Both the position numbers and the translations under genes were made by a program. A model generated the notes under the pieces. It made no database searches. It was not told the DNA's origin and saw only the letters and a program-made list of their open reading frames with translations. A DNA stretch of 64,000 nucleotides from Coccinella septempunctata. Taxonomy: Eukaryota; Arthropoda; Insecta; Coleoptera; Coccinellidae. Within the stretch, counting starts at the first letter, position 1, and every line of letters starts with the position of its first letter. Of this stretch, positions 1 to 12,700 are shown piece after piece. The stretch lies in assembly GCF_907165205.1 (NCBI RefSeq), contig NC_058193.1, positions 38,457,021 to 38,521,020 on the forward strand, written 5' to 3'.

Positions 1-3000
1 ATCGTCGTTTCTATGGAAGGGTAGTTTTCAATTTTTTGTGCAAAAAGCACTCTATCGAAAGTTTCTTGACTCCAAACATAAATATTCACATGAAATATTG
101 GAATATATAAAATTTAAAAAAATGACAACACTCCCATAAGAATGTTAAATTTATTCGGTAATTCACAAATTTACCTCAGAGACCCATAGGAATAAATATT
201 TTTGAAGTTTACCATCGTAAAGGAGAAGTAGCAGTAGATTCATACATTTCTTTGGATAGGATGAAAATCATATTTTCCAGTCATTAATTGATGATTATTG
301 ATCCTAAAAAATCGATGAATTTTGTATGAAATATGAAAGATTTATCATAAAAACTCGAGATGGAATTGGTCCAACTATTCCCTGGCTAGTTTTATCGGAA
401 ACCCGAGAATGATGTTCGAAATTCATTTCCGTAGATTTCAAGGTTGATCATAGGAATAAAAAAAGACAAGGAGTCAGAAAAGGAAGCATCCTACATGTTT
501 CCACTATCGAGAAACTCGAATCGTCAAATTCTGCCAAATTTTACGATAACATTTATCTCAACCTTGTATTGAATGATGAAATCATTTGAGAATCCCACTA
601 CCAAATTCAACAGTAGTTTTGGATCTTTCGTTTCCAAAATCAGAACTTTGAGAAATAGCAATGCTAGTCTAAGTATGAGTTCCCTAATTGGAAATGATGA
701 CCTGCAAAGTCCCTCTCAGACTCCTTATCATTATTCCCAGTAACACCTTGATTTATGCTTCCTCAAAATCATAAAATCATTTTTCACCTTCTGGAGCAAG
801 TCTAACACTGAATGCAATAATAGAAGATTTAATGATCCGTTCAAAAAACCAGTTTCAATCTTCATGTTGTTAACAGCAGTTCTTACGCGGGAAACTCTTC
901 TGTTTGTCTTGAAATACGAGAGCCCGTATCGTAAACAAAGGTAATACTAGCTCCTAATTAAGCTCCAATCCATGTAATGAGCCAATACCAATAAAGATTA
1001 TGAATAACTGTCCAGAATTCCTTCTAGAAGTAGCAGACGGTCGTTTAGACCTCACAACCATCGTATTTTGCTTTCCTTATAAGCCAGCCTATTGACCAAA
1101 CGCAATAACAACACTTTACTCAATTCGTCTAATGTTAATAACAGATTATTTCGAATATATGCGCATTATATCGAGGCCGAAACATATAAAGTCGGTTAGA
1201 GATGTCCAGTGTTTGGTAAACAAGGCTTTTAGCCGAATACTTCTACAAAAAGGAGGAGTTTTCAACACCCACTAGACCAAAGCACATCTTGTTGTGTAAA
1301 TATTGTCTTTCTGAATGAAATGGAGATGAAGAGTGACTTGTGGGAAGCAATTTTGGTGTCCGAATACATGAAGTAGATTTTCAGATTTGTATTTAAAGCG
1401 AGATGAGAAAAGAAGAGGAGGCATGTTCAAAAGAACGAAAAAAAAATCGTCTTTGTCGTCTTCATTTTCTCCGAAAACAGAGACTGTTTATTGTTATTGA
1501 CCGCCTTCTCAAGAACCAAAATAAACCATCCTGTTCCTCTGGATGCCACAATTGTTATCCTTCACTCAGGGAGTGAACGTCCAATAAAGATCATTTACAA
1601 TACATGACTCCAATTGCCAAATATTGAATAGGGTATTGCCTTGGCTTTTCCCAGATCCGAACATTCGGTTGAAAAAAAAATAAACCACAATATAATTTAT
1701 TATGATATATGCGGTTCGTTCAACTTGCAAAATGTGCTGAATCGTTAAGTAAGATATTGTGGTATAGGCTGATACTCTAATTAAGATGATAATAAAACAT
1801 TGAGTAATCAGAAATGAGCCAGTGTTCAACCAGAGATGTCTACACTTTTCGATTCTCATTTCTGCAGAGGCTGTCAAGATTTTTCAATTTGAACACTCGG
1901 TTTTTCCTTCAACATTTCGCAAATATGATAAAATATCACGCCTGAGTTTTATTATACAGATTTCCAGAAATCTTGCAGTTTTATCTGGATCTAGCGAAGT
2001 GAACGATTTTACATTATACAGCTAGGATTCAGAATCCATTAAAAATCCGAAATCTCTAATGATTCTGGCCATATCAACCTTTCAACCTTCGAGTTGAATA
2101 AATAACTGATTACTTTGAAATCGTTTTAATGAATCAGGATACTTATGGCAACCTTATTGGCTTTGAAACTCTACCACAGCGTCGACAAGAAACGAAGGTT
2201 GTTTTGCGTTTCGATAAAATTAATCCCATAATAATTGCTAGCTTCTCTCGTAACCTCTCCTTTTTTGGAAGGAGGGCTCCTCCCCGAAAGTTTGCTACCC
2301 GAGACCTTGATACTGATCGACTGTATCGGTAGTAATTAATCGGATGTATTAGTGGAGATTAAGCGGTTATTATCATCGAGATTGTGGGATTTTTTGCCAG
2401 GTGTAGGTGCAGGTCTTTTCTGGGAAAATTGATCGATTTGCGATATCAGGATTACAGGAAAAATATGAAGATTTGCTGTATGCATCGATTTGAAAATGCT
2501 ATTCGGATATTGTGCCACTAGTTTGGACGGCTTCCTTAACTGCTCTTCACTGTTACTCCCTCCAAACACTGAAGTTTCAATGAAAATTTCATTATAACAT
2601 GTTCGATTTACCAATATGGTCGATCATGACAGCACATACTAGTTTAAAATCGATTTAATATATTGATTATGTCCGACTCCCCCTCATGAATCACAGTGAA
2701 CATGAATATTTATGATTGCACGAGAATGGGCATTATGAATATGGGCATTTTCTTGTCATTGCTTCGGTTTTGATGAAAAGCACGTTCATTGATGTACCTC
2801 ATGAATATTAATGATTTTGGAGGAGATATTCTTTAGTATCTTTGAAATCCACGACAGATTGTTCCTTAAACAGGCGGTATATCATCATTATTTGGGAAAA
2901 GTAGAGGCCTATTACCCTCAGATCCTCCATTTTTCTGTCTGTATCATTAATCTCAATCCCAATTGTTTTTAGAGTAAAAGAGAAATGAAAAAACAACTAA

Positions 3001-3656
3001 TATACTCCACTTATTCATCCTTATGACTGAGATGGCTACCTACATATTGAATTGATGAATGGAAGTCAGCGTCAAAGCATGATATTTTCCCAGCCAAGGA
3101 ATTTTCCCCTCGAGATCCATTAAATTTGAATTATAAACCGTCTACCGCCAAATTTCCTCGGGCGCATAATAACATGAAAACGTATCTAATGTCGCCGTTA
3201 TCCAGTTTGGTGTGGTATATAATAGCGTATCATTTCGTGTTCCGAAAAAGAACGAAATTGTGAAAAGTTGACATCAAATTAGTGTCTTACGTAACGAGTA
3301 TCTTGAAGTTGAAAGTATCTACCGACAAATAATATTTTTTCGCTCCGATATTAGATTACTTATATGGAATTTAATTAGAGATAAGAGGTATGTTATGATC
3401 TCTCATATTTTATTAGCATAATCCACATTATATGAGCGTGAGGAAATATTTGAAGTTTGGAGCAGTCAATTATGCGTCCTTTCTGCTGCTTTCACGAAGT
3501 TGAAAAATGCAGTATCAGAAGTGGATGATTGCATTTTTTCATTTTGAGAATGAAGATGCTATAGTTGGAGCGTACAAGGGTAGTCACAAGATGAATCTTC
3601 TAGTGAAAATCACCAATCAGATGATTCAGTTCTTAGTTTCATTAAATTTAGATAAA
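1..3656. other. AT-rich stretch without a recognised gene (probable Syn intron)
   Basis: Only short open frames of about 60-100 codons occur here and none shows a family motif. No rRNA, tRNA or obvious terminal-repeat element was seen. Because the synapsin gene on the - strand is incomplete at 32424, this stretch is most simply part of its very long intron, or the flank of its 3' part, but that is inference. Confidence 0.5.
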
Positions 3657-3683
3657 CACTGCGCAAAAAAATTAACGCACATT
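3657..3683 (+). repeat. left TIR of the Tc1-like element
   Basis: This 27-bp sequence is the exact reverse complement of 5120-5146 and marks the outer left end of the transposon. Confidence 0.95.
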
Positions 3684-3871
3684 CTGAAAATCTCAATTTT
3701 AATGAAAGTTAACTCTACATTGACTTTATAACTTATTTTTTATGTTCTCTCGGGAATATTTTGAACGAAACAAAACACATTAAATGCAAGAAAAATTCAG
3801 GATTCCACCGAATCTTATGTGAAAGAAGAGAAATGAACAATTTTCAAAATACTGAAATGCTGATAAGTGAT

Positions 3872-4834
3872 TTAATACTTGCTATTTCCACCCCTTGCGT
3901 TAATTACAGCTCGGCAACGACGGTTCATACTCAAAATGAGTGATCTTAAAATGTTCTGATCTAATCCTTCCCAGATTTCTCCGAGTTGGATTCCTAAGTC
4001 ATTAAGAGTAGCTGAATGATTTTCTGAACTTCTCAGCCTTCTATTGAGGTTGTCCCAAACCTGCTCAATCGGATTGAGATCTGGACTTCTTGGTGGCCAT
4101 TCCATTCGAGAGACTTCAACCTCTTCAAGGTACTCCTGAACGATGCGCGCACGATGGGGTCTGGCATTATCGTCCATAAAAATGCAAATGGCACTACATG
4201 ATCTTCAAGAATGTTCCTTATATACTTATCAGCATTCATAGCTCCATTATCAACGACCACTAGGTCTGTGCGAGCAGTCAAAGATATTCCACCCCATACC
4301 ATAATCGAACCAGTAGTATTCAGGAAATTGCACTGAGCATATCTTTCATGTGGACGTCTGTATACAAGGGAACGTCGATCAAAATGGTAGAGGCAGAATC
4401 TAGATTCATCTGTGAAGAGAACTCTTTCCCAATCGGCCTCTTCCCAATGGATATGCTCTCTCGCAAAATCCAAACGCGCCCTTCGATGGGCTGGGGTAAG
4501 AGCTGGGCCTCTTGCCGCGACACGAGGCCTTAAATCATATTCTCTGAGGCGATTTCTTATTGTTTGAGTGCTAATTTGCACCTCAAGTTTGCTCAAGCTG
4601 TATTTGAAGGAGGCGAGCGGTTGCAAACCGTTGTCTCAACGAAGAAACTCTCAAGTAACGTTCTTGAATGGCAGTTGTTACCCGTGGTCTACCCTGTCCT
4701 GGTCTTTGGACATTCATACCTGTCTCCCTGAATCGCTGCAACATTCTGGACACACTTGTATGGGAAACTCCAAACCTTTCTGCAATTCTTGTGTATGTCC
4801 ACCCTTTTTCTCGCAACACTACCGCTTGGCACAT
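3872..4834 (-). pseudogene. Tc1-family transposase, broken by two frameshifts
   Basis: Three overlapping - strand frames give one transposase in order. Frame 4834-4583 holds the N-terminal helix-turn-helix DNA-binding part (IAERFGVSHTSVSRMLQRFR, then the linker GQGRPR). Frame 4626-4033 holds the second binding domain and the first catalytic Asp in LFTDESRF, followed by VWGGIS. Frame 4177-3872 holds the second Asp in MDDNARPH and the Glu in SPDLNPIEQVWD. Exactly 34 residues separate the last Asp and the Glu, the DD34E spacing of Tc1 elements. Frameshifts near 4590-4626 and near 4177 prevent a continuous protein, so it is a relic. All three catalytic residues are still encoded, which suggests fairly recent inactivation. 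Confidence 0.93.
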
Positions 4835-5119
4835 TCCTCTTGGGTCAAATTGCGTGTTTCGCGTAGCATAGCGATCGAGTGTAGAAAATCAAACGAAAGA
4901 AAAACTATTGATCACTAGAATTGATCGAGAACAACTGATTTTAGAATGGAACCAATACTTTCAAAATCTGATAATATCTACTTTTTTTATTCCTGCTGGG
5001 AAAAAACATCTGTATTGAAGAAAACCGTTGAAAGTGGTTAACATATGCATGCATAATTCTAATAAAAATAATTATCATTGAGAACACCTTCAGTTGTAGA
5101 ATAAATTTGAAATTTGCAT

Positions 5120-5146
5120 AATGTGCGTTAATTTTTTTGCGCAGTG
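5120..5146 (-). repeat. right TIR of the Tc1-like element
   Basis: This 27-bp sequence is the exact reverse complement of 3657-3683, and a TA dinucleotide directly follows it. Confidence 0.95.
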
Positions 5147-6062
5147 TATTTTTGATTGGCAGCTTGGATCTAAGCCTTCTATCAAGCCTATGATCAATGG
5201 TGGACATATAGTGCCTTGCTGAATGAAGGAGTGTTCTTAATATTCGGCAAAGAACAATCTGAACTCGAAATTTATTTGACTACCGGTGTCTTCACAAAGG
5301 ATGATACACATGCTGCATATCTACTGTTGTACTAAAACTGAGTAGTTTTAAACTAATTCGAGAATTGTCGGAACGTTTGACGCATAACTCCTGCTGAAAG
5401 CTACGTTTCCAGAATAAATATCCTCCCATTAATCACAAGTGATGAAAAACAATTCTAGAGTTTCCTCTCGCCGGCGCTTACGTCGAAATTAACTACTCAC
5501 TTCCGGTCATCCGGTGACATCTCAATTCTCTTCACCCGAAAACAAGAAACGGGACCATTCAAAGCGAAACCACCGACCGTAAAATAATAATAAAACGTTT
5601 TGATCGCCCTGCCGTATCACATATTAATAGACGGCCGCGTGGGCGCTCTGATTACGGCCGCCAAAAATAAACGATTCGATTTCGAAAATATACAAATTAG
5701 ATGGGCGAATCGGCCTGTCTGTGTAGGTGATGTAAGATGCATCTGGGAACGGGATCGTTGCATTTTTCCCCAGGTTTTATGGGCAATAAGGCTATTGTTG
5801 GAACGAAGAGGTGGCCGCGGGCGAACAGCGAACGTTTTCGGGCGTTTTGAACGGAAACTGGGCTTCGGCCAGACGGCAGACTAGATGCCTGCCAATACTC
5901 GTCAGATAAAACATGAAGCCAAGCTTTCATGGGAGTAAAACACGTGTAGGGATTCTTATGGTCTTCAGTTTTGATTTGGAAACTGTCGAATGGGGTTCGG
6001 TGATACTTTCAACGCCAGGAAATGCTTATATCCAACTGGAAAATATCTGGGATGGCTCTGAC
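5147..6062. other. no recognised gene; GC-richer patch at about 5460-5890
   Basis: Nothing with a family motif was found. The patch at 5460-5890 is richer in GC and CpG than its surroundings and opens frames on both strands (5600-5884 + and 5930-5697 -). Neither resembles a known protein, so both are probably by-products of base composition. Confidence 0.4.
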
Positions 6063-6604
6063 GAGGTTATATCAAAGAATTCTTTACGTTGCCCTGCAAA
6101 GGTGCAGCATTCCATCACCAGGTGGTTTGGAATGTCATCCTCCTCCCCACAGAATCTATAATGATTAGTTTCTGTTAGACCCATTCTCATTAGTTGCTTC
6201 CTCAGGCGATAAAGCCCAGTGAGCAATCCAGTAAGATGTAGGGCCAGAAACTTCTTAGATATCACAGTGTTAAAGTTCTCTAGGAACTTTTTGGAATGAT
6301 CCTTCCTAGGAAGATCCTGGCGGAGTGTTTCTTTCCTGAATCTGTTTCTCGTAGGGTTTCGGAGCAAAGTGTCCCTTTCCAGGTTCTTCATTACCTTTGA
6401 TTTCAGGTAACCCTTATTATTCTTGCCTTTCGTTGAGAAACCAGGTGCTTACTTAGCTCCCAAATTGGAATACTCTCCAGTAACACCAGTGAATGAAGTC
6501 CTGCATTGCTCCCTAGAAGGGACAAAAGTTAAAACCTTTGGAAGACTTCAAAATTAGACATGGGCTTGTTTAGTTCACAACATTTAAGGATAAGTGAACG
6601 TTTA
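6063..6604 (-). mobile_element. LINE 3' fragment, tandem unit 1
   Basis: The - strand frame 6391-6026 reads like the C-terminal tail of a non-LTR retrotransposon ORF2, after the reverse transcriptase and near the RNase H region. It has TGLLTGLYRLRKQLMR followed by a Cys/His knuckle, FCGEEDDIPNHLVMEC. No reverse transcriptase motifs are present, so the copy is severely 5'-truncated. The unit is repeated directly at 6625-7206. Confidence 0.75.
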
Positions 6605-6624
6605 TGAGTTAGTCAGGCTTCATG

Positions 6625-7206
6625 GAGGTTATATCAAAGAATGTTTTATGTTGGCCTGCAATGGCTTGGTATTCTGTCACCAGGTGATTTGGAATGTCAT
6701 CCTTCTCCCCACATAATCCGTATTGATCAGTTTCTGCTGGACCCGATCTCATTAGTTGCTTCCTGAAGCGACAGAGCCCAGTGAGCAATCCTGTAAGAAG
6801 GTGTAGGTCCAGAAACTTCTTAGATATCACAGTGTTAAAGTTCTCTAGGAACTTTTTGAAATGATCCTTCCTAGGAAGATACTGGCGGAGAGTTTCTGTA
6901 CTGAATCTGTTTCTCGTAGGTACGTAGGGTTTCGGAGCAACGTATCTCTTTCCTTCCAAGAGTGTTGGCTTCTTCATTTTCTTTGATATCAGGGAACCTT
7001 TATTATTTTTGCCTTTCGTTGAGATACCAGGTGCTTACTTAGCTCCCAAATTGTAGTACTCTCCAGTACCTCCAGTGAATGAAGTCCTTTCCTTTGCTCC
7101 CTAGAGGCGACGAAAGTTAAAATCTTTGGAAGACTTTAAAATTTGATATGGGCTTGTTTAATTCACAACATTTTGGGATTAGTGAACCTTTTCGAGTAAG
7201 TCAGCT
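6625..7206 (-). mobile_element. LINE 3' fragment, tandem unit 2
   Basis: This is a second copy of the unit at 6063-6604, in the same orientation with a period of about 563 bp. The - strand frame 6977-6609 encodes the same tail (TGLLTGLCRFRKQLMR, LCGEKDDIPNHLVTEY). The second knuckle has lost its last Cys (Tyr instead), so this copy is more decayed at the protein level. The non-coding parts of the two units also align, which argues for local duplication after insertion rather than two independent insertions. Confidence 0.72.
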
Positions 7207-7763
7207 TGCATCACAAGGAAAAATCTTCCCGATATTCAAGATAGGCCCATAATTGATTCGTTCGTTCTTCATTCACTGGTAGGACGACACTGTTGCTGCT
7301 CCATTTAAGGCCGTAGTATGTAAAACCTCACTCTCCCATTCAGATCGAAACAGGCGCCCAAAAACCAGCGACTTCTCTCCGTTCGACCACCCAAATAAAG
7401 CCGGAGATCGAACCGCTCACCTTCAATGAAAATTCGGACCATCGCCGGCCGTTGCTGCATCTCCACCGGGACCGTGGGCTCGCATATCTTAAAATTCCTC
7501 CTCGAAGACGGAGTGGGAGGGCCTCGGCAATAACGGCGATGAAAAATGGGACCCCTGTCTCAGCTCGAATTAAAAAAATTCACGGCTAACCTCGTGAATG
7601 ATGATAAATCGTGCCTGACCGCCCAAAATGTTTATTTGTAAACAGACTGGGAGTTACGTCACGTCAGTTGGAAGCAGAGAGCAGTCGTGCGACCTTGGCA
7701 CATCTATCTATTTCGTTGCTCGCTCGCTACTGATGAAATTCCCTTCTGTGTTTACCCTTCCGC
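7207..7763. other. no recognised gene
   Basis: A moderately GC-rich patch lies at about 7330-7560. No open frame with a recognisable motif and no repeat ends were seen. Confidence 0.4.
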
Positions 7764-8557
7764 CAGTGTTGCCAATCGGCGGATTTTTATCCGAATTGCG
7801 GATTTTTTTAGCTCTTGCGGATTTTTTTCGGATTTAAAAATATTTCGGATATTTTCGGATTTTTTTATGTTATACAGTTTCAAAGAATTTCTGAAGAAAT
7901 TGAATTATTCAAATCAATTATTGAGGCTCTTACCTCTAGATGATTGAATAATTCAAATCAATAGTAGAGGCTTCGTCCACTAGATGTTCCGTTATAATTT
8001 ATTGGTCGAAATATATCGTTGAATATTCCCATTGGGAACTGGAGAAAGCATGTTAAAAAAAAAACGCCAAGTGCACTACTTCAGGAGTGGAGCGAAAATG
8101 TGTGCGTGTAATTGGAAAAACGACTTTCTCACGAATAGAATATTTTTTTTGTAAAGAACTGTACGATCTGCAAAGTTTCTTGAGGTTTACGAAAATGTGC
8201 GAGCTTTGACCTCAAATAAAAAAATCGTACAAGCGGAATCGATGGGGATTTTTGGAAAAGCATTTGTTTATGTTTAAGTAATGAAATAACGTATTCGGTA
8301 TTCTAGACCAAGTACAAAATTCAGCTACCACTAGAGGGCAGGATATTCGCAGCTCAAAAAGGTTAGTGAAGATTTTTCACATTGAAAAAATGATTGGAAT
8401 ATTGAGAATAAAAAATTGTGTTATCTGTTTTCTTAATTATTTAATTGTTCGATGAACGAGCGGATTTTTTTCGGATTAAGTTACGGAAGCATCGGATTTT
8501 TTCGGATTTTTTGTCAGATATTTCGGATTTTTCCATAAATTACCATTGGCAACACTG
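7764..8557. mobile_element. hAT-type MITE with perfect 8-bp target duplication
   Basis: The 794-bp element begins CAGTGTTGCCAA and ends with the exact reverse complement TTGGCAACACTG. It is flanked by a perfect 8-bp direct repeat CCTTCCGC at 7756-7763 and 8558-8565, which is the signature of hAT-superfamily integration. Both subterminal regions are full of CGGATTTTT motifs (about six on the left between 7777 and 7865, about five on the right between 8460 and 8535), resembling the subterminal transposase-binding repeats of hAT elements. There is no transposase frame, so it is non-autonomous. The clean duplication suggests a fairly young insertion. Confidence 0.9.
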
Positions 8558-9017
8558 CCTTCCGCGGAGTCCGCTGCTGGCTGATTTGGAATAGGAAGAT
8601 TAGACGTGATTGATGGTTTGTGTCCGATTGATGAATATCTGACGGCATCCTTTTCTTGGAAAACGGGGAGGTCGGTTTTTCGGCTGAGCCAGGCCATGCT
8701 CATTGTGATTCCTCGGCATAGAAATGTACGGCTTACCTAGGGCTTTATCTCGGATTCACAATGGTTATAAATATCTTATCCCAACAGAATCTTACTCTGG
8801 TATCACAAATATAGGTGGCCTGTCGACCAGAGATCACCTGATCCTTCAATGAGTCCAACCCAATCGCTTTAGACCATTTTCAACTTGAAATTACAGAGAT
8901 TTGATCGAAATTAAAAGCCTTTAGTTCCTATAGGAACAAGCTCGCAATTGGTTATGGATTTCGGAGGGAAAATTCTGTTAGTATGATGATTTTTTAGTTT
9001 TGATACTGAATAAAATA
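8558..9017. other. no recognised gene
   Basis: Apart from the hAT target duplication at its left edge, nothing with a coding or repeat signature was recognised here. Confidence 0.4.
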
Positions 9018-9710
9018 CAGTCTTACGAGTCTTTGACTCGTACAAATATTTTAACAGTAGATTTTTGAGGTCAAAAGAAACACTTTTTTCCTATACCATT
9101 TTTTCCGATTCGGCCCTGATAAAAAAATGTAGCTATTTTAATTTTCCATAATGAGCTGTGCCACCTCTGAAAAACAAAATTAACTTCAGAATAACTAGCT
9201 GAATCTGTGACACTGCACATCTGTGGATCTTCTAAACAGAATAGTATTCAGCCAATGTACCCTATTTTTTAAATTTCACAGATACTTTTTAGTTTTTGAA
9301 CATCAATTTACTCGAAAACGACGCATTATACGAGAAAATATGACGAATACTTTAATTTTACAAAACGTTCAAATATTCATTATAAAGCGTCCAACTTAGT
9401 TTCAAGAGTTGGGTTCTTTGAACTTTTGGTATTTTTTTGGTACGTAATGGTCATAATGAGAAAACTGGAAGACGTGGGTGATATCTTGAGTTCGAAAAAG
9501 ATTAATCAAATAAATGAAAAACTATATTCAGAAATTCATTTCATTCGATAAAACCGTTTGTGGGATAGAACTAAAAATATCATTTTTTATGGTTTTTCAA
9601 CGGTCTGTATCTTTCAAACCGAGCCGATTCGCAAAAAATGGTAAAGGAAAAAGGAGTTTATTTTGACCTCAAGAATCTACTGTTGAAATATTTGTACGAG
9701 TCTCATCCTG
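9018..9710. mobile_element. long-TIR MITE, copy 1
   Basis: The 693-bp element has imperfect inverted repeats of roughly 85-90 bp. Both ends contain ACTCGTACAAATATTT followed by a stretch matching AACAGTAGATT and GAGGTCAAAA. The outer ends read CAG and CTG, with TA on both sides (9016-9017 and 9711-9712), consistent with TA-targeted Tc1/mariner-type mobilisation. No transposase frame is present. A second copy lies at 17848-18362 and shares internal sequence such as CATAATGAGCTGTGCCACC. Confidence 0.82.
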
Positions 9711-12700
9711 TATAAATTGTAATGATACAAAAATCGAGTTTATTTTCAACGTGGCTAGTTTGTTTATCTTTATCAAGCTAAACCAAGCGTTCTAAGCGAT
9801 ATTCACAGTTTGCATGGATTGCAAATTTTGACTAAGTATCAGTTTCTAGTTGATTTTAGACGAAAAATAAATCACAATAACAAAAACTATTTCTCCTTCA
9901 AGATAAAAATGATCGATTTCGAGCAACAACAAGCGTCTCAACCAAATCTCACGACTTGTGTTAATTGCCAGCTATGCTTACTGTCAGTGCCGAGAAAGAT
10001 GTGAAAGAGATAAAGAGATTTGCTTGGATTTAACAAAATTTAGACAAACGTCGATCTCCTATCCCGATAATCTTTCTGTAGCCTCCTCGTTAATCTGATT
10101 ATTCAGCCTTTTCCCCATTTGTCTTGTAAAGTTGTAAATACGGGACCTTTCACGACCGTCAAACTGTCTCTGAGGGAGACCCAATAAAACCAAAATCCCG
10201 ACCTTAACGAATTGCGACAGCTGGCCTCTCATTTCCAGCGATTAAAACGCACTTCCAGCAGCGGCAACGTCAACAAGGCTGAGGCGGCAGCCTTTAAACC
10301 GCACATTCATCTCAATTTGGGATCCGGTCTTCGGGTTTCGAAGAAAGTGAAAGTGCCACAACGAAGCGGATCGCCGTATTTTCCGTGGTACACGACCCGG
10401 TGGCATCGGGCTACAAAAATAGGGGAACGGAGCCTGACGATCACCTGCCTGCGATAAATTTCTAAACTGCGCGGGGTCGATACAATCTACAATCTGCCTA
10501 TCGAAAACATGGATCGTTAATTCGATGAAAAATTTCATTTACAATCTCTTCTGAGTGCAGTTTTACCCTCACTCGTCACCCGTAAAATGGAGCACTAGTG
10601 GAATAATAAACAATCAATTTTACTTATTTTTTATCATTATCAATATCAACAAGAGGTATTAAGGGGCTTGTAGTTGTCATCGTTTCAAGAACTGATGTAG
10701 ATACCTGTCGAAGTTTTCGATAAATCTCTATACTCTACTTTACTATTTAACCATATTTCGCACATTATCTTCACTGAACAACATATTTTTTGAACAGGAA
10801 AGAGACGTCTAGTCAGACGAAAGTTAATTCAATCAACAATACCAGATAACTTCCATTGAGGTTGAACTTCCTTCTTCGTTGCTGAATGCACCGTTTATCA
10901 AAACCGATAAAGTTAGTTAGGATTCCTAATTTAATTAACTGGATAATTAATTGCCTAATGTCTAGACCTGAGCTGAGAACGTTAGATAATTTCAAGGCTC
11001 GGATAATTCTTTCGTTTTCCTCCTGAGCAAATGATTAATGTGAACCTCTTAGCATAAAATATTATTTAAATTGTACATACATTAGTTCTATGGTTCCTCG
11101 AGTAATGGAATACTTTCATTACCGAATTCACAAGTCATACCTTCTGATGACCTGTCAAATTATTTATATACAGCCCGTAAGAATGCCTATGTTATTTTAT
11201 CATTAGTTATCCTCTGGCACACAAATGATCTCTCGAGGGATTTTGAATGTTACCGAATCGATTCATAGAAGACCTTGGTTGGCAGTAAAGCCATAAATTT
11301 TGAAATCGATTTTCCGAAATTGAGATTGGGAAAAATCTCAATATTGCCTTGACATAAATCGTTACATTGTAATGAGGTTCGATTAGAATACGTGGAAGGT
11401 CTCAAATGAAATCACAGCCATTTAAATCATACGCAATGTACCCATAGCTTGAAAGAAGAGGATGATTCGTTTTCTTCTATTAGTCGTTGTTATAGCTTTG
11501 GTTAATTCCTTACGGATTCTTCGTTGTTTGAAAAACATCAACCACGCGTTTCCTCTTTCCCAATTTCTTGGCATTCTACTGCACGGTCGATTTATTGAAT
11601 GTTTGTCGAATTCCTGAACCTTGCCCCCTTAAAAATATTAGAAATCGATCCTTTATTTACACGTACCGCATACCTTTACCGGCCGACGCTTCGTGTGCTT
11701 GGACTTTGATCGAGGTACTGCAAATTTTGCAGAGATGCGATAAAAACAATACAATTTTAGCGGAGCTGACTGGACTGAAAAATGATAAATGCTATTTTTA
11801 CCGAGATCGGGTATCGTCTCTGGTCGCGTTTTCGTCTGCTCAGGAAAAAATAATCGTTGCGATATTCCCTGGGGAAGAGATAATACAATCCGATATTCGA
11901 CTGGACGAACAAGAAATAGGACGAGAGGTATGTGTGGATTTAACAGAATGCGAAAGCCTGTGTTTTCCATCATGGGAAGGAAATGAAAAGATGAAATGGG
12001 GCACCCTGACAAACTGTCACGATCAGCTGATACGTCGTAGAGCTTACAAAGCATTTGTTTGAACCGAGTTGATTGAATTTTTTGGTTTTCCACCTAGTTT
12101 TGGTTGTGCTGTTTTTTATGGAAGTAGGGGACAGAAGATCAAGTGAGCTTCTCGTTCTGTTAGGTCACTGGAAACTCATTTTCCGATCATATAAAAAGGC
12201 CTGAATAAGTACAGTTTCTGTGATAACAGGTGACCACATATAGGGTCTAAATTTATAGATTTCACAGTTCAAAGTCTAATGAAGCTCGTCGAACTAAAAT
12301 TCCTCGAAATAAATGCCATATTCTATACCTATTAGGGTTGTATTCAACCCTGACGTCTCAACTGAACATTCCATCATTATAATATTGAAACTATGATAGA
12401 AATTCCCACTATTCTATCTATCGTTACAGATTTCATTGATCGAATCGATCAAAATGATGCACGTTCGTTAAATAAACATTATCGGGGCAATCAATCAGCT
12501 CGTTCATGATTGTAGACATTATTGCAAAAGACGCTTCGAGCATTGTAATGAGCTGATGATAGGTATGAGAACGTAGCCACTAATGAAACTATTTGCAATT
12601 CCTATAATTCGAGAAGGTGATAAAATAACCATGTTCTTACTCTTGAATATTGATCTTAGCAGTGACATTTGACTTGACTTTGAGGAAGGGCGTTTTTCGA

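Larger units (their letters stand above)
3657..5146 (-). mobile_element. Tc1-like DNA transposon, nearly full length, inactive
   Basis: The element is about 1.49 kb and is bounded by perfect 27-bp terminal inverted repeats beginning CACTGCGCAAAAAAATTAAC at 3657-3683, with the reverse complement at 5120-5146. A TA follows the right end (5147-5148); the left flank reads AA, so the TA target duplication has probably mutated on that side. The interior encodes a Tc1-family transposase on the - strand, split over frames. Size, TIRs and DD34E motif fit the Tc1 branch of the Tc1/mariner superfamily. It lies in the probable Syn intron and should be a silent insertion. Confidence 0.93.

Noticed and set aside
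11653..12093. 146-codon frame antisense to the 164-codon frame
   Set aside because: Neither strand shows a family motif, and simultaneous openness suggests base composition.
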